This document shows, in pieces, positions 35,301 to 43,266 of a DNA stretch of 64,000 nt. The notes beneath the pieces are model-generated. The model worked only from the letters and a program-made list of their open reading frames with translations. It had not been told where the DNA came from and searched no databases. This DNA comes from Mammaliicoccus vitulinus (lineage in GTDB: Bacteria > Bacillota > Bacilli > Staphylococcales > Staphylococcaceae), in assembly GCF_029024305.1 (NCBI RefSeq), contig NZ_CP118974.1:1240001-1304000 (forward strand), read 5' to 3'. A program made the translations under genes and the position numbers. Each line of letters opens with the position of its first letter. Position 1 is the first letter of the stretch.

Positions 35301-35350
35301 ACGTTACTAAATGAAGTTACATACTGATTTTAGTGATGTCTTTTTTTATG
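35301..35350 (+). terminator. Terminator between fur and xerD
   Basis: GACGTTACTAAA pairs with TTTAGTGATGTC (12 bp including two G-T pairs) and is followed by seven Ts. Confidence 0.85.
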
Positions 35351-35380
35351 GTAAAATAATGACAACAATGAGGTGAGTCA

Positions 35381-36295
35381 ATGGATCAAGTCATAAATGA
35401 ATTTATAGATTTTATCAGGCTAGAAAAAGGATTAAGTCAAAATACTATTCAATCTTATAATCGCGATTTAACACAGTATAATCAATATATAAAGAAAAAG
35501 AAAATTAGTCATATAGATAATATTGACCGTATTGTGATTCAGAAATATTTTGCTCATTTGAAAGAAGAAGGAAAATCTTCAAAAACGATTGCTAGATTAG
35601 CAGCGACCATTAGAAGTTTTCATCAGTTTGCAATAAGAGAGAAATATGCAGTTAAAGATCCAACAATTTTAATTGAAACGCCAAAATACGAGCAAAAGCT
35701 TCCAGATGTTCTAAGTGAAGAAGAAGTTAATCAATTATTAACCTTTACACATATTACAAATGAGAGAGATGAACGTGATAAAGCGATGCTTGAGTTGCTA
35801 TACGGAACTGGCGTCAGGGTTACAGAACTCATTCAATTAAAAGTTGAAGATGTTAATTTAACGATGGGATTTATAAGAGTGTTCGGTAAAGGGAACAAAG
35901 AACGAATTGTTCCTTTAGGAGAACATTTAATGGGAATATTGAGGTATTATGTTCAAGAAGTGAGACCGAATTTATTAAAGAAACAAGTCACAGATGTTTT
36001 GTTTTTAAATGCTAGAGGTGGCGCTTTATCTCGCCAAGGATTTTGGAAAATATTAAAGAAAATCGGACTGGAAAAAGGCATCACTAAAACGTTAACACCT
36101 CATACATTAAGACATTCATTTGCGACACACTTGCTAGAAAATGGTGCAGACTTAAGAGCTGTTCAAGAAATGTTAGGACATTCAGACATTTCAACAACTC
36201 AACTCTACACACATATTTCTAAAAAACAAATACGAGATATGTATTTGAATTACCATCCACGGGCAAGAAAGGAGCATAAACATGAAGAAGAATAA
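35381..36295 (+). CDS. xerD: Tyrosine recombinase XerD
   Basis: 304 residues. N-terminal SAM-like core-binding domain (about 1-90) and a catalytic domain with the arginine in YGTGVRVTEL, a lysine in GKGNKERIVPLG, HTLRHSFATHLLENG, and the nucleophile tyrosine in TTQLYTHISKKQ. It acts with XerC at dif to resolve chromosome dimers. A GAGGTGAG site precedes the ATG. Its 3' end overlaps a small membrane protein gene by 14 bp. Confidence 0.95.
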   Translation: MDQVINEFIDFIRLEKGLSQNTIQSYNRDLTQYNQYIKKKKISHIDNIDRIVIQKYFAHLKEEGKSSKTIARLAATIRSFHQFAIREKYAVKDPTILIETPKYEQKLPDVLSEEEVNQLLTFTHITNERDERDKAMLELLYGTGVRVTELIQLKVEDVNLTMGFIRVFGKGNKERIVPLGEHLMGILRYYVQEVRPNLLKKQVTDVLFLNARGGALSRQGFWKILKKIGLEKGITKTLTPHTLRHSFATHLLENGADLRAVQEMLGHSDISTTQLYTHISKKQIRDMYLNYHPRARKEHKHEEE

Positions 36296-36404
36296 CCACA
36301 ATGATGAGTCACAGAATAACGAATCAAAAAAATATAGAACATTAGCTGTTCTATTAACGTTTGTTATCGTATGGGGGCTTGTTTATTGGCTGTTTATAGT
36401 TTAG
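36282..36404 (+). CDS. Small single-pass membrane protein overlapping xerD
   Basis: 40 residues. A polar N-terminus rich in N, K, S and E (MKKNNHNDESQNNESKKYR) is followed by one hydrophobic helix (LAVLLTFVIVWGLVYWLFIV). AAAGGAG lies six bases before the ATG at 36282, inside the last codons of xerD, so it is translated from the xerD message. I do not recognise the family. Its stop overlaps the end of the convergent DUF309 gene by 11 bp. Confidence 0.7.
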   Translation: MKKNNHNDESQNNESKKYRTLAVLLTFVIVWGLVYWLFIV

Positions 36405-36897
36405 AGTGACGTTGGTTAAATGCTGACATTCGGCTTTCTATAACTTCTGTTCTGTCTCTATGTAAATGATGATGCTTAATATAGTCCGAAACATCCATAT
36501 TATAATTGAATTCAAAGTCATCATATGCACTTTCTAAAGCTTGGTAGCATGCATTTGTTAATGGGAGCTGTATATTGCGATATGCTTCACCTTGCGCTAT
36601 ACGCATCATTTCAGAATTGATAATGGATATATAAGGTGTTCTTTCAATACCTAAATGATCAAAGTCATCATTGTATTCTGCAATTTGTAATGATTTTTTA
36701 TAAGTTTTAAGAGCGCCTTTAACATTACCGCGTCTATAGTGATAGCATGCAGTAGAAAATAATATTAAACTTACGATCGCATCATTCTTACTAAAACGTG
36801 TTTGATCTTTCCAATGTTCTTCTAATATATCGTGACATTCAAAGTAATGTCTTAAGACATGGAAGTGATAATGAAATGACATAACTTGTGTTTCCAT
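36394..36897 (-). CDS. DUF309 domain protein
   Basis: 167 residues. The DUF309 signature is clear: HYFECHDILEEHWK near residue 16, then helices with SLILFSTACYHYRRGNVKGALKTY. The fold is an all-helical TPR-like bundle of unknown function. In staphylococci the gene usually neighbours scpA, as here, where it is divergent from it. AGAGGGAT precedes the ATG at 36897. Confidence 0.87.
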   Translation of the reverse strand: METQVMSFHYHFHVLRHYFECHDILEEHWKDQTRFSKNDAIVSLILFSTACYHYRRGNVKGALKTYKKSLQIAEYNDDFDHLGIERTPYISIINSEMMRIAQGEAYRNIQLPLTNACYQALESAYDDFEFNYNMDVSDYIKHHHLHRDRTEVIESRMSAFNQRHSKL

Positions 36898-36994
36898 TTT
36901 TAATCCCTCTCAGCATAGAATCTTTATACGTAATCATGGTATAATAATTTTTAGGTTTATGCACGTAAAAGGAATAGAAATGAGGAAGTTTTAA

Positions 36995-37729
36995 ATGTAT
37001 GAAGTAAAACTTGATGCCTTTGAAGGACCTTTGGATTTGTTACTTCATTTAATACAGAAATACGAAATTGATATTTATGATATTCCAATGAAGGAACTGA
37101 CTGAACAATATTTAAGTTATATACATCAAATGAAGATATTAGAAATAAATGTGGCAAGTGAATATTTAGTTATGGCTTCAGAGTTATTAATGATAAAAAG
37201 TAAATTATTGCTACCTACACAACCTTCAGATATCGATGAATTTGAAGATGATCCAAGGGACGATTTAGTTAAACAGTTAATAGAATATCAAAATTATAAA
37301 GAATATGCAGAATTATTAAATCTTAAAAAGAACGATAGAGAACAAATATTTATTAAAAAACCTGCAGATTTATCTAAATTTGAAGAAATGCATGATAAAC
37401 GTGCACCTTTAGATTTGGATATGACTGATTTAATTATTGCTTATCAACGTACTAAAAGGAGACAAAGGTTCAATCAACCACAGCATGTAACCGTAAATGA
37501 GGATAGTTATACGATTGAGATGGCGACTACAACCATTCATAAACAACTTTCTCAACGTAAAAGCTATAACTTTTTTGAAACTTTGCCACCAAATTTAACG
37601 ACAAATGTATTAGTAACAATGTTTTTGGCAATATTAGAAATGATGAGATTAAGACAAATTGATGTTTTTCAGCAATATCAGTTTGGGGAAATAACTATAA
37701 ATCGAGGCGTGAACTATGTCAGTGAGTAA
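36995..37729 (+). CDS. scpA: Segregation and condensation protein A
   Basis: 244 residues. Kleisin subunit: the N-terminus YEVKLDAFEGPLDLLLHLIQ binds the SMC neck, and the C-terminal winged helix (LVTMFLAILEMMRLRQIDV, QYQFGEITI) binds the SMC head. It acts in the SMC-ScpAB condensin that organises and segregates the chromosome. GAGGAAG precedes the ATG. Overlaps scpB by 14 bp. Confidence 0.95.
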   Translation: MYEVKLDAFEGPLDLLLHLIQKYEIDIYDIPMKELTEQYLSYIHQMKILEINVASEYLVMASELLMIKSKLLLPTQPSDIDEFEDDPRDDLVKQLIEYQNYKEYAELLNLKKNDREQIFIKKPADLSKFEEMHDKRAPLDLDMTDLIIAYQRTKRRQRFNQPQHVTVNEDSYTIEMATTTIHKQLSQRKSYNFFETLPPNLTTNVLVTMFLAILEMMRLRQIDVFQQYQFGEITINRGVNYVSE

Positions 37730-38273
37730 ATTAGGATTATTAGAAGGTTTATTATATTCATTAGGTGATGAAGGTATTGAAAGAAATCAATTGTGTGAAT
37801 TACTAGAAATTACGCCATCACAGTTGAAAGATATGGCTGCTGAATATGAAAGAGAAACATTGCAAATTATATTTTATGGTAACAAATGTATTCTAACGGC
37901 TAAACCCATTATGCATGAATATCTAGAAAAATTGATGATTGAGAATATGAATACAAAATTATCACAAGCAGCTTTAGAAACTTTATCAATTATTGCATAT
38001 AATCAGCCTGTAACAAGAAGTGATATTGAAGTGATACGAGGTGTGAATTCAGATGCATCTGTTAAAACTTTAATCGCTAAAGGTGTTGTAGAATCTAAGC
38101 ACAATGATCAATCTAGAAGTCAATTACTCTATACAACAGATTATTTTTTAAATGTATTTGGGCTTACTTCTTTAGACGATTTACCTAAATCAACAAACGA
38201 AGAAAATGAACAAGAAGAAATGGATTTGTTTTTTAGTAGCATGAACGAAAAACAAAATAATGAGGAGCAATAA
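37716..38273 (+). CDS. scpB: Segregation and condensation protein B
   Basis: 185 residues with two winged-helix domains (about 5-85 and 90-160; ETLSIIAYNQPVTRSDIEVIRG is typical) and an acidic tail (NEENEQEEMD). It binds ScpA as a dimer. The start overlaps scpA. rluB begins 2 bp after the stop; the dacB-spmA-spmB block that separates the homologous genes in B. subtilis is missing. Confidence 0.94.
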   Translation: MSVSKLGLLEGLLYSLGDEGIERNQLCELLEITPSQLKDMAAEYERETLQIIFYGNKCILTAKPIMHEYLEKLMIENMNTKLSQAALETLSIIAYNQPVTRSDIEVIRGVNSDASVKTLIAKGVVESKHNDQSRSQLLYTTDYFLNVFGLTSLDDLPKSTNEENEQEEMDLFFSSMNEKQNNEEQ

Positions 38274-38275
38274 AT

Positions 38276-39013
38276 ATGAGCGAAGAATTAGATAGATTAC
38301 AAAAGGTAATCGCGAAAAGTGGATATACTTCACGTAGAAAAGCAGAAAAATTGATTGAAGAAGGACTCGTTTATGTCAATTCTAAACAAGTTACAGAACT
38401 AGGTACTAAAGTAAGAGATTCAGATTATATTGTAGTTGAAGGTATTCCTTTAGAAATGCCTAATAAACTTTATATTTTGTTCCATAAACCAACAAAAGTC
38501 ATTACAAGTGTATCTGATGATAAAGGAAGAACAGTTGTTACTGATTTCTTCAAAGATATTAAGGCGAGAATCTTCCCTGTAGGTCGTTTAGACTATGATA
38601 CTTCAGGTTTACTCATTTTAACAAATGATGGAGAATTCACTAATTTAATGACACATCCACGTTATAAAATTCAAAAAAAATACGTTGCTAAATTAAAAGG
38701 ATATTTATTAAGAGAAGAAGTTAAGCAGCTTGAAAAAGGGATACAACTTGAAGATGGTGTAACACAACCTGCGATTGTTAAGGTGAAGAGTCAAGATAAA
38801 GAACGAAATGTAACGCATGTAGAATTAACAATTACAGAAGGTAGAAATAGACAAGTTAGAAGAATGTTTAGTCATTTTGGACATGAAGTTGTCAAACTAT
38901 CAAGAGTAGAATACGGTCCTTTAAATTTAAAAGGCTTAAATGCAGGACAAGGTAGAACGTTATCACCACATGAAATAAAAGTATTAAGACATTTAGCACA
39001 AGACGGTAAATAA
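38276..39013 (+). CDS. rluB: 23S rRNA pseudouridine synthase RluB
   Basis: 245 residues. An N-terminal S4 RNA-binding domain (LQKVIAKSGYTSRRKAEKLI) is followed by the RsuA-type catalytic domain with the aspartate in VGRLDYDTSGLLILTNDG. It forms pseudouridine in helix 89 of 23S rRNA. GAGGAGC precedes the ATG. It ends the scpA-scpB-rluB unit; a terminator at 39076 separates it from resA. Confidence 0.93.
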   Translation: MSEELDRLQKVIAKSGYTSRRKAEKLIEEGLVYVNSKQVTELGTKVRDSDYIVVEGIPLEMPNKLYILFHKPTKVITSVSDDKGRTVVTDFFKDIKARIFPVGRLDYDTSGLLILTNDGEFTNLMTHPRYKIQKKYVAKLKGYLLREEVKQLEKGIQLEDGVTQPAIVKVKSQDKERNVTHVELTITEGRNRQVRRMFSHFGHEVVKLSRVEYGPLNLKGLNAGQGRTLSPHEIKVLRHLAQDGK

Positions 39014-39015
39014 AC

Positions 39016-39066
39016 TGTAAACGTTCACAATAATGCCACTAATCTGCTTTTTAGTCATGATATACT
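39016..39066 (+). promoter_or_regulatory. cre-like site and extended -10 before resA
   Basis: TGTAAACGTTCACA at 39016-39029 fits TGWAANCGNTNWCA fully, right after the rluB stop. TGATATACT at 39058-39066 reads as an extended -10. CcpA control of resABCDE is known in B. subtilis, which supports the reading. The start site would lie just before the hairpin at 39076. Confidence 0.55.
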
Positions 39067-39075
39067 AAACAAAAC

Positions 39076-39107
39076 ACCATAACATTGTATATGTATGGTT
39101 TTTTTAT
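39076..39107 (+). terminator. Hairpin with T run between rluB and resA
   Basis: ACCATA pairs with TATGGT, with further pairing inside (CAT with ATG), followed by TTTTTTTATT. It would end rluB transcripts. Confidence 0.75.
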
Positions 39108-39127
39108 TGTGTTAGGGAGGATAATAA

Positions 39128-39664
39128 ATGAAGAAAAAACAGAAGTCTATACTCCAAATTATTATTACGGCAGTTATTCTTCTCGCAATTATATTTACGG
39201 TATGGTCTAGCCTTACTAAAGATCATGATAAAATTGCTCAAGTAGGAGATGACGCGCCACTATTTGAACTTGAAACGATTGATGGTAAAAAAGTAAATTT
39301 AAAAGATTTACGTGGTAAAGGCGTATTAATCAACTTTTGGGGAACTTGGTGTGAGCCTTGTAAACGTGAAATGCCTGAACTAGAAAGACAATATCAAAAT
39401 TACAAAGACAAAGGCGTAGAGGTCGTTGCTATACATGTTAGAAATAATCCGCAACAAATCAAACAATATTTAAGTTCATTAAAAGAAACACCTACATTTA
39501 ATGTAGCGATGGATAATGATAATTTGGTAACGGATGCTTATGGTGTAAACCCATTACCTACAACTATAACTGTAGATAAAGATGGTAAAGTGAAATCTAA
39601 GCATACTGGTGAACTTTCTAAGAAACAAATCATTAAAGAAATGGAAATGGTCAAAGTGAAATAG
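39128..39664 (+). CDS. resA: Thiol-disulfide oxidoreductase ResA
   Basis: 178 residues. An N-terminal membrane anchor (about 7-28, ILQIIITAVILLAIIFTVW) and an extracytoplasmic thioredoxin domain with the active site WGTWCEPCKREMPE. In Bacillus ResA reduces apocytochrome c cysteines before heme attachment. GGGAGG precedes the ATG. It leads a resA-resB-resC-resD-resE run. Confidence 0.92.
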   Translation: MKKKQKSILQIIITAVILLAIIFTVWSSLTKDHDKIAQVGDDAPLFELETIDGKKVNLKDLRGKGVLINFWGTWCEPCKREMPELERQYQNYKDKGVEVVAIHVRNNPQQIKQYLSSLKETPTFNVAMDNDNLVTDAYGVNPLPTTITVDKDGKVKSKHTGELSKKQIIKEMEMVKVK

Positions 39665-39677
39665 AGGGGGATTAAAG

Positions 39678-41321
39678 GTGAGCAACAAGCAAATAGTATG
39701 TGAGTGCGGGCATAAGAACCCAGAAGGAACTCAACTCTGCTTAAACTGTGGTCGCTTAATAAATGACGACTATGATAAGAAAAAGACAACCGACGTAATG
39801 CGTTATGATGGACAAGCAATACGTTCAAAGACTAAAAATAGAACGATTTTAGATCGTGTTTGGAATTTCTTTGCTTCAGTTAAGACGGGCGTTACATTAC
39901 TTGTATTAACTGTTATAGCTGCATCAATAGGTACGATATTCCCTCAAGAATATTTTATCCCTATGAATGTTAATCCAGAACAATATTATTATGAACATTA
40001 TGGTTCATTAGGTTTACTTTATTATAAATTAGGTTTTCATAATTTATATAGCTCTTGGTGGTTTTTAATTTTACTAGGTTTAGTGGCGTTCTCAATCATT
40101 ACTTCTAGTATAGACAGAGGGATACCATTACATAAATCTTTGAAAAATCAAAGGACGAAAAAGCACAACTCATTTTATAAACGTCAAAGATTAAATATGA
40201 CAACTCAAGATCAAGTCGACTTAGAGGGTATTGGTAAATCATTTAAGAATAAAAGATATAAAGTAAAACAAGATGGAAATCATTTACTCCTTGAAAAGGG
40301 TCGCTTGTCTAGATATGGTCCGTACATAAATCATACAGGTCTTATCATTTTACTATTTGGAGCAATGCTTAGATTTTTACCAGGTTTTTATTTAGATGAA
40401 ATGCTTTATGTTAAAGAAGGTGAGACGAAACCTGTCCCTGGTACTGATAGAGCATATTATATAAAAAATAATGACTTTATATATGAAGAATATAATCAGA
40501 AATCTCAATCTAATTCCAATCCGGAATCAATTGATCCTAGTTTAAATAAAATTGCTAAAAATTATGAAACTAAAGCAACACTATATGAGAATGACAAACA
40601 AGATGTTATTGGTTCAAATGAGAACTTAAAAGCAGTTGCTTCAGATTCTATTAAAGTTAATCACCCCTTAACATATGATCATTTGCAATTTTATCAAAGT
40701 AGTTTTGATAATTCTTCATTAAAAGAAATGACTTTTAATTTAAAAACGAAAGATGGAAAAGCATTAGGTCAATCATTTACGGTTAATTTAGAAAGTCCAA
40801 AAAAAGAATATAAGCTTACGGACGACCTAACTGTTAAATTAAGAAGTTACGCGCCGGATTATGAAAAAATAGAAAATGGTGTATTAGCTACTAAATCACC
40901 AAATCCAAATAATCCTGCTTTTGTGTTTGAAGTGACTAAAAAAGGTGAAAAACCTGAATTTAGTTTCTTAAGAATTAAAGAGTCACAAGATATATCTAAA
41001 GGTAATCAATATGATGTTAAGTTTGCGAATGCTACCAATCAATGGGCAACAGTATTAGCTGTTAAAAAAGATTTAACGCTACCGATTTTATTTACTGGAT
41101 TTGTTATATTCTTAATAGGCTTAGCAGTAGGTTCATACATTAATCATAGACGTATTTGGATTAATACAGATAAAGGTGAATTTAATATTGCAGGTCATAC
41201 AAATAAGAATTACTATGGATTTAGTAAAGAGATTAATCAAGTACTAGATAAACATCAAATTACCCATATTAAAGATACAAAGGAAGACATACACGAAAGC
41301 AAGGAGGCAAATAATGGATAA
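39678..41321 (+). CDS. resB: Cytochrome c biogenesis protein ResB
   Basis: 547 residues from a GTG at 39678 (GAGGGGG upstream). A short N-terminal cysteine motif, CECGHKNPEGTQLCLNCG, precedes membrane helices at about 70-90 and 130-150, a third near 220, a large extracytoplasmic domain (about 240-460) and a last helix near 475. The N-terminal zinc-ribbon-like motif is also found in Bacillus ResB as far as I recall. It forms the heme-handling complex with ResC. It overlaps resC by 8 bp. Confidence 0.9.
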   Translation: MSNKQIVCECGHKNPEGTQLCLNCGRLINDDYDKKKTTDVMRYDGQAIRSKTKNRTILDRVWNFFASVKTGVTLLVLTVIAASIGTIFPQEYFIPMNVNPEQYYYEHYGSLGLLYYKLGFHNLYSSWWFLILLGLVAFSIITSSIDRGIPLHKSLKNQRTKKHNSFYKRQRLNMTTQDQVDLEGIGKSFKNKRYKVKQDGNHLLLEKGRLSRYGPYINHTGLIILLFGAMLRFLPGFYLDEMLYVKEGETKPVPGTDRAYYIKNNDFIYEEYNQKSQSNSNPESIDPSLNKIAKNYETKATLYENDKQDVIGSNENLKAVASDSIKVNHPLTYDHLQFYQSSFDNSSLKEMTFNLKTKDGKALGQSFTVNLESPKKEYKLTDDLTVKLRSYAPDYEKIENGVLATKSPNPNNPAFVFEVTKKGEKPEFSFLRIKESQDISKGNQYDVKFANATNQWATVLAVKKDLTLPILFTGFVIFLIGLAVGSYINHRRIWINTDKGEFNIAGHTNKNYYGFSKEINQVLDKHQITHIKDTKEDIHESKEANNG

Positions 41322-42531
41322 AGATTTCATTTTAAATATAAGTAATATCAGTTTATATTCTGCATTTATATTATATTTAGTAGCAGTTGTACCATTTTCA
41401 TTTTCAGTACGTTCTTCTAAAAATAGAAGCGCGAAAATTGGTGTAGCATTAACAGCTATTGGTTTTGTATTACAAATCATATACTTTATTACAAGATGGA
41501 TTGCTGCAGGACATGCGCCAGTAAGTAATATGTATGAATTTTTAACAATGTTTGGAATCATGATGGTAGGTGGTTTTCTTGTCATTTATTCAATATACAA
41601 AACACCTATTCTTGCACTGTTTGTTTTACCAATCGCTATGCTGCTTATAGCGTATGCAAGTATGTTTTCTAGAGATGTTTCACCATTAATTCCTGCATTA
41701 CAATCTAGCTGGTTAGCGATACATGTTATTACAGTAACGATTTCTTACGGTATTTTATCAATAAGCTGTGTTGCTGGTTTGATTTATTTATTTGCAGCAG
41801 TCAGCCCGAAAGAAAAGTCTATACATAGTTTCTTTGTTGAAGTGATTATGTATTTCGTTATTATCATAATCGGTTTTATTTTAACTACGGTGGTTATGAA
41901 AGATATTGCAGGATACGACGACACATACTTCTTTATAGATAAGAACGATAATAATTCCGTACAACATTATCATTTACCTGCATTTGTAACACAGCAAGAT
42001 AGTCTGCTCGTGGATCATGTATCAGGAAGTGATTATGAACCAATCGAAAGAACGGATATATTAAGTTGGAGTAAAATTGAATTACCTGCAGTTATAAATG
42101 CTCAAAAATTAAATACAGTGATTTGGTCGATTGTTATTGGCTCGGTCTTATATGGTATACTGAGATTGATTTTAAAAGGAAAAACATTGTTCAGTCTTAT
42201 AAAACCATTGACGAAAAGAGTCAATCTATCCTTAATGGATGAAATCGGATATCGAGCAGTAATTATTGGATTCCCTCTATTTGCACTTGGTGGTATTTTA
42301 TTCGCTAGTATCTGGGCTCAAATGGCTTGGAGTAGATATTGGGGATGGGATCCTAAAGAAGTATGGGCGCTCATCACATTCTTGTATTATGCGATATTCC
42401 TGCATTTAAGATTAGGTAAAGGCTGGGAAGGTCGAAAATCAGCATGGTTAGCTGTTGGCGGCCTTGCAATAATACTATTTAATGTTATTGCAGTTAATTT
42501 AATAGTAGCTGGTTTACATTCTTATGCTTAA
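41314..42531 (+). CDS. resC: Cytochrome c biogenesis protein ResC (CcsA family)
   Basis: 405 residues, polytopic. The heme-binding tryptophan-rich motif reads WSRYWGWDPKEVWALITF near residue 345, and histidines in the flanking loops (HAPVSNMYEF, HVITVTISYG, HLRLGKGWEG) are the expected heme ligands. With ResB it moves heme across the membrane and attaches it to cytochrome c. GGAGG precedes the ATG. S. aureus has srrAB at this place without such genes as far as I know. Confidence 0.92.
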   Translation: MDKDFILNISNISLYSAFILYLVAVVPFSFSVRSSKNRSAKIGVALTAIGFVLQIIYFITRWIAAGHAPVSNMYEFLTMFGIMMVGGFLVIYSIYKTPILALFVLPIAMLLIAYASMFSRDVSPLIPALQSSWLAIHVITVTISYGILSISCVAGLIYLFAAVSPKEKSIHSFFVEVIMYFVIIIIGFILTTVVMKDIAGYDDTYFFIDKNDNNSVQHYHLPAFVTQQDSLLVDHVSGSDYEPIERTDILSWSKIELPAVINAQKLNTVIWSIVIGSVLYGILRLILKGKTLFSLIKPLTKRVNLSLMDEIGYRAVIIGFPLFALGGILFASIWAQMAWSRYWGWDPKEVWALITFLYYAIFLHLRLGKGWEGRKSAWLAVGGLAIILFNVIAVNLIVAGLHSYA

Positions 42532-42558
42532 AAAATGCTAGAAGGGAGTTCAGCAAGT

Positions 42559-43266
42559 ATGACAGACCGTATTTTAGTTGTAGATGATGAAGATAGAATT
42601 CGCAAGTTAGTAACAATGTACCTTGAAAGAGAAGGTTATGAAACAGATGAGGCTGAGAATGGACAAATCGCCTTAGATAAAGCTTTAAACGAAGATTATG
42701 ACTGTATATTGTTAGACTTAATGTTACCCGAAATAGATGGTATTGAAGTATGTAAAAGAATTAGAGAAACAAAGTCAACACCTATTATTATGCTGACTGC
42801 TAAAGGCGAAGAAAATAATAGGGTAGAAGGATTTGAAATTGGAGCAGATGATTACATAGTAAAACCGTTCTCTCCAAGAGAAGTTGTCTTGCGTGTAAAA
42901 GCATTATTAAGACGCACGACAAATCATTCAATGGTTAATCAAACTAATACAGCGAAAGATTTAATTGTATTTGAAAATCTTGTCATTGATAATGATGCAC
43001 ATCGTGTATTAGCTGATCATAAAGAAGTGAATTTAACGCCTAAAGAGTATGAATTATTATTGTATTTAGCAAAATCACCAGATAAAGTATTTGATAGGGA
43101 ACAACTCTTAAAAGAAGTATGGCATTATGAGTTCTACGGAGATTTAAGAACAGTTGATACCCATGTAAAAAGATTGCGTGAAAAGTTAAATCGCGTTTCA
43201 GAAGAGGCTGCGCAAATGATTCATACAGTGTGGGGCGTAGGTTATAAATTTGAGGTTCCTGAATAA
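42559..43266 (+). CDS. resD: Response regulator ResD/SrrA
   Basis: 235 residues from the ATG at 42559 (GAAGGGAG ten bases upstream, family start MTDRILVVDDE). Receiver domain with acidic pocket D9-D10, phosphoacceptor D53 in CILLDLMLPEIDG and K102 in IVKPF; OmpR-type winged helix in the C-terminal half (VNLTPKEYELLLYLA, DTHVKRLREKL). It controls respiration and fermentation genes in response to oxygen and redox state. Its last base overlaps the start of resE. Confidence 0.95.
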   Translation: MTDRILVVDDEDRIRKLVTMYLEREGYETDEAENGQIALDKALNEDYDCILLDLMLPEIDGIEVCKRIRETKSTPIIMLTAKGEENNRVEGFEIGADDYIVKPFSPREVVLRVKALLRRTTNHSMVNQTNTAKDLIVFENLVIDNDAHRVLADHKEVNLTPKEYELLLYLAKSPDKVFDREQLLKEVWHYEFYGDLRTVDTHVKRLREKLNRVSEEAAQMIHTVWGVGYKFEVPE

